Below, piece by piece: positions 5,186 through 5,995 of a stretch of 5,995 nucleotides of DNA. The stretch lies in assembly GCA_913052045.1 (NCBI GenBank), contig CAJXDJ010000061.1:1-5995 (forward strand), written 5' to 3'. The notes beneath the pieces are model-generated. The model ran no database searches. It saw only the letters and a list, made by a program, of their open reading frames with translations, and was not told the DNA's origin. How positions within the stretch are numbered: position 1 is the first letter of the stretch; each line of letters starts with the position of its first letter. Source of the DNA: an uncultured Dehalococcoidia bacterium. Its GTDB lineage: Bacteria > Chloroflexota > Dehalococcoidia > Lucifugimonadales > GCA-2712585. The translations under genes were made by a program, and so were the position numbers.

Positions 5186-5995
5186 ATGACTATAACTGTC
5201 TATGGATCTGGAGCCATTGGCTCAACGGTTGGAACATGTTCTTTCTTGAGTGGAGAGGATGTGATATTTGTAGACAGGGTAACTGAGCATGTGGATCATA
5301 TTAATAAACGTGGGCTTCTTATCAGTGACCTCAAGGGAAAGGATGTAATAATAAATCCTCGTGCTGTTGAGCCACATGAACTCGAGGAGGAATTAGGCCT
5401 TGTATTTCTCTGTGTTAAATCACAGGATACTCGACTAGCTATGGAAACTATGTTGCCAAACATTGGTCCACAATCGATCGTGGTGTCGTTACAGAACGGC
5501 CTTAACGAGGAGATCATTTCAGAATATATCGGTGGCAGAAGCACCATTGGTTGCTTAGTTGATTGGGGTGCAGCATATATGGGCCCGGGCCATATTCAAT
5601 ATAGTGGTGATGCGCCTATGAGAATAGGTACGTTGGATGGATCAATTACCGACAGTCTGAGACAAATCCGCACGATCTTGAACAATACCAACGACACAAC
5701 TATAACGCCCAACATAACTGGCTATCTCTGGTCCAAGATAATCTGGGGAAACTCTTACGTGTCGAACGCACTTGGTACATCAACATCAGTGTCCATGCTT
5801 GAGAATGATCGAAATCGCCCAATATTACTGGCACTGTTTCGAGAAAGCACAAGGGTTGCTAACGCCGCATCAATAAAACTCGAGCCGTTAATCGAGCACA
5901 ATTTTGACCCTACGGCTCTATTGTCCATGAATACAGAACAGGCGATTAACAAGTTTGTTGGCATGGCGGATTCATTTAGGCACTTAAAGACAACT
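5186..5995 (+). CDS. 2-dehydropantoate 2-reductase (ketopantoate reductase)-like oxidoreductase, C-terminus missing
   Basis: The frame stays open for 270 codons from the ATG at 5186 to the right edge, so roughly the last tenth to sixth of a usual 300-330 residue protein is outside. The N-terminus is a Rossmann NAD(P)-binding strand and loop, TVYGSGAIGS (GSGAIG at 7-12), with Asp30-Arg31 at the end of strand 2. Landmarks of ketopantoate reductases follow: CVKSQDT (Lys78), LQNGLNE (Asn104) and WSKIIWGN (Lys184, matching the catalytic lysine). True PanE proteins make pantoate for pantothenate and CoA with NADPH. Here the conserved Asn four residues after the lysine is Gly188, as I recall for a widespread paralogous group of PanE-like proteins with unknown hydroxy/keto acid substrates. 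Hence I give no symbol. A good Shine-Dalgarno and a TATAAT suggest its own transcription unit. Confidence 0.88.
   Translation, partial: MTITVYGSGAIGSTVGTCSFLSGEDVIFVDRVTEHVDHINKRGLLISDLKGKDVIINPRAVEPHELEEELGLVFLCVKSQDTRLAMETMLPNIGPQSIVVSLQNGLNEEIISEYIGGRSTIGCLVDWGAAYMGPGHIQYSGDAPMRIGTLDGSITDSLRQIRTILNNTNDTTITPNITGYLWSKIIWGNSYVSNALGTSTSVSMLENDRNRPILLALFRESTRVANAASIKLEPLIEHNFDPTALLSMNTEQAINKFVGMADSFRHLKTT

Noticed and set aside
5296..5964. Minus-strand frames opposite the reductase-like gene
   Set aside because: The plus strand carries an uninterrupted Rossmann-type protein here, so these are shadows.

Overview
The window reads as ordinary chromosomal DNA from a bacterium of moderate to low GC, with dense, mostly single-gene units and short intergenic gaps. 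No ribosomal RNA, tRNA, transposase, integrase or CRISPR repeat was seen. The gene types are a zinc-type medium-chain dehydrogenase start, an imidazolonepropionase-like amidohydrolase, a non-canonical ketopantoate-reductase-like protein and a lipoprotein with a Thr/Pro-rich linker. Together these would suit an uncultured, metabolically versatile member of the Chloroflexota, such as the marine SAR202 lineage. That placement is a low-confidence inference from gene style and not from a marker gene.

Minus-strand half (1-2459). A class I SAM-dependent methyltransferase (1698-2459) is followed by a secreted lipoprotein (154-1530). The lipoprotein carries six acidic 12-residue repeats and a C-terminal domain that looks like an inactivated M23 (LytM) peptidase fold. 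The first 12 codons of an MDR-family alcohol dehydrogenase lie at 1-38 and run off the left edge.

Plus-strand half (2595-5995). An amidohydrolase with a complete metal-binding set (2595-3836) is followed by an unrecognised protein built from two diverged copies of one domain (3992-4930). A 2-dehydropantoate-2-reductase-like oxidoreductase starts at 5186 and is cut by the right edge.

The two halves diverge from a 135-bp region at 2460-2594, where two perfect TATAAT boxes sit in a 9-bp inverted repeat. Other gaps hold short palindromes that could be operators; the clearest is a 10-bp-arm inverted repeat at 3909-3931. The plus-strand genes are 155 and 255 bp apart, so they need not form one operon. 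No pathway linking all six genes can be demonstrated. The most novel items are the repeat-bearing pseudo-peptidase lipoprotein and the duplicated-domain protein; neither is enough to claim a new system.
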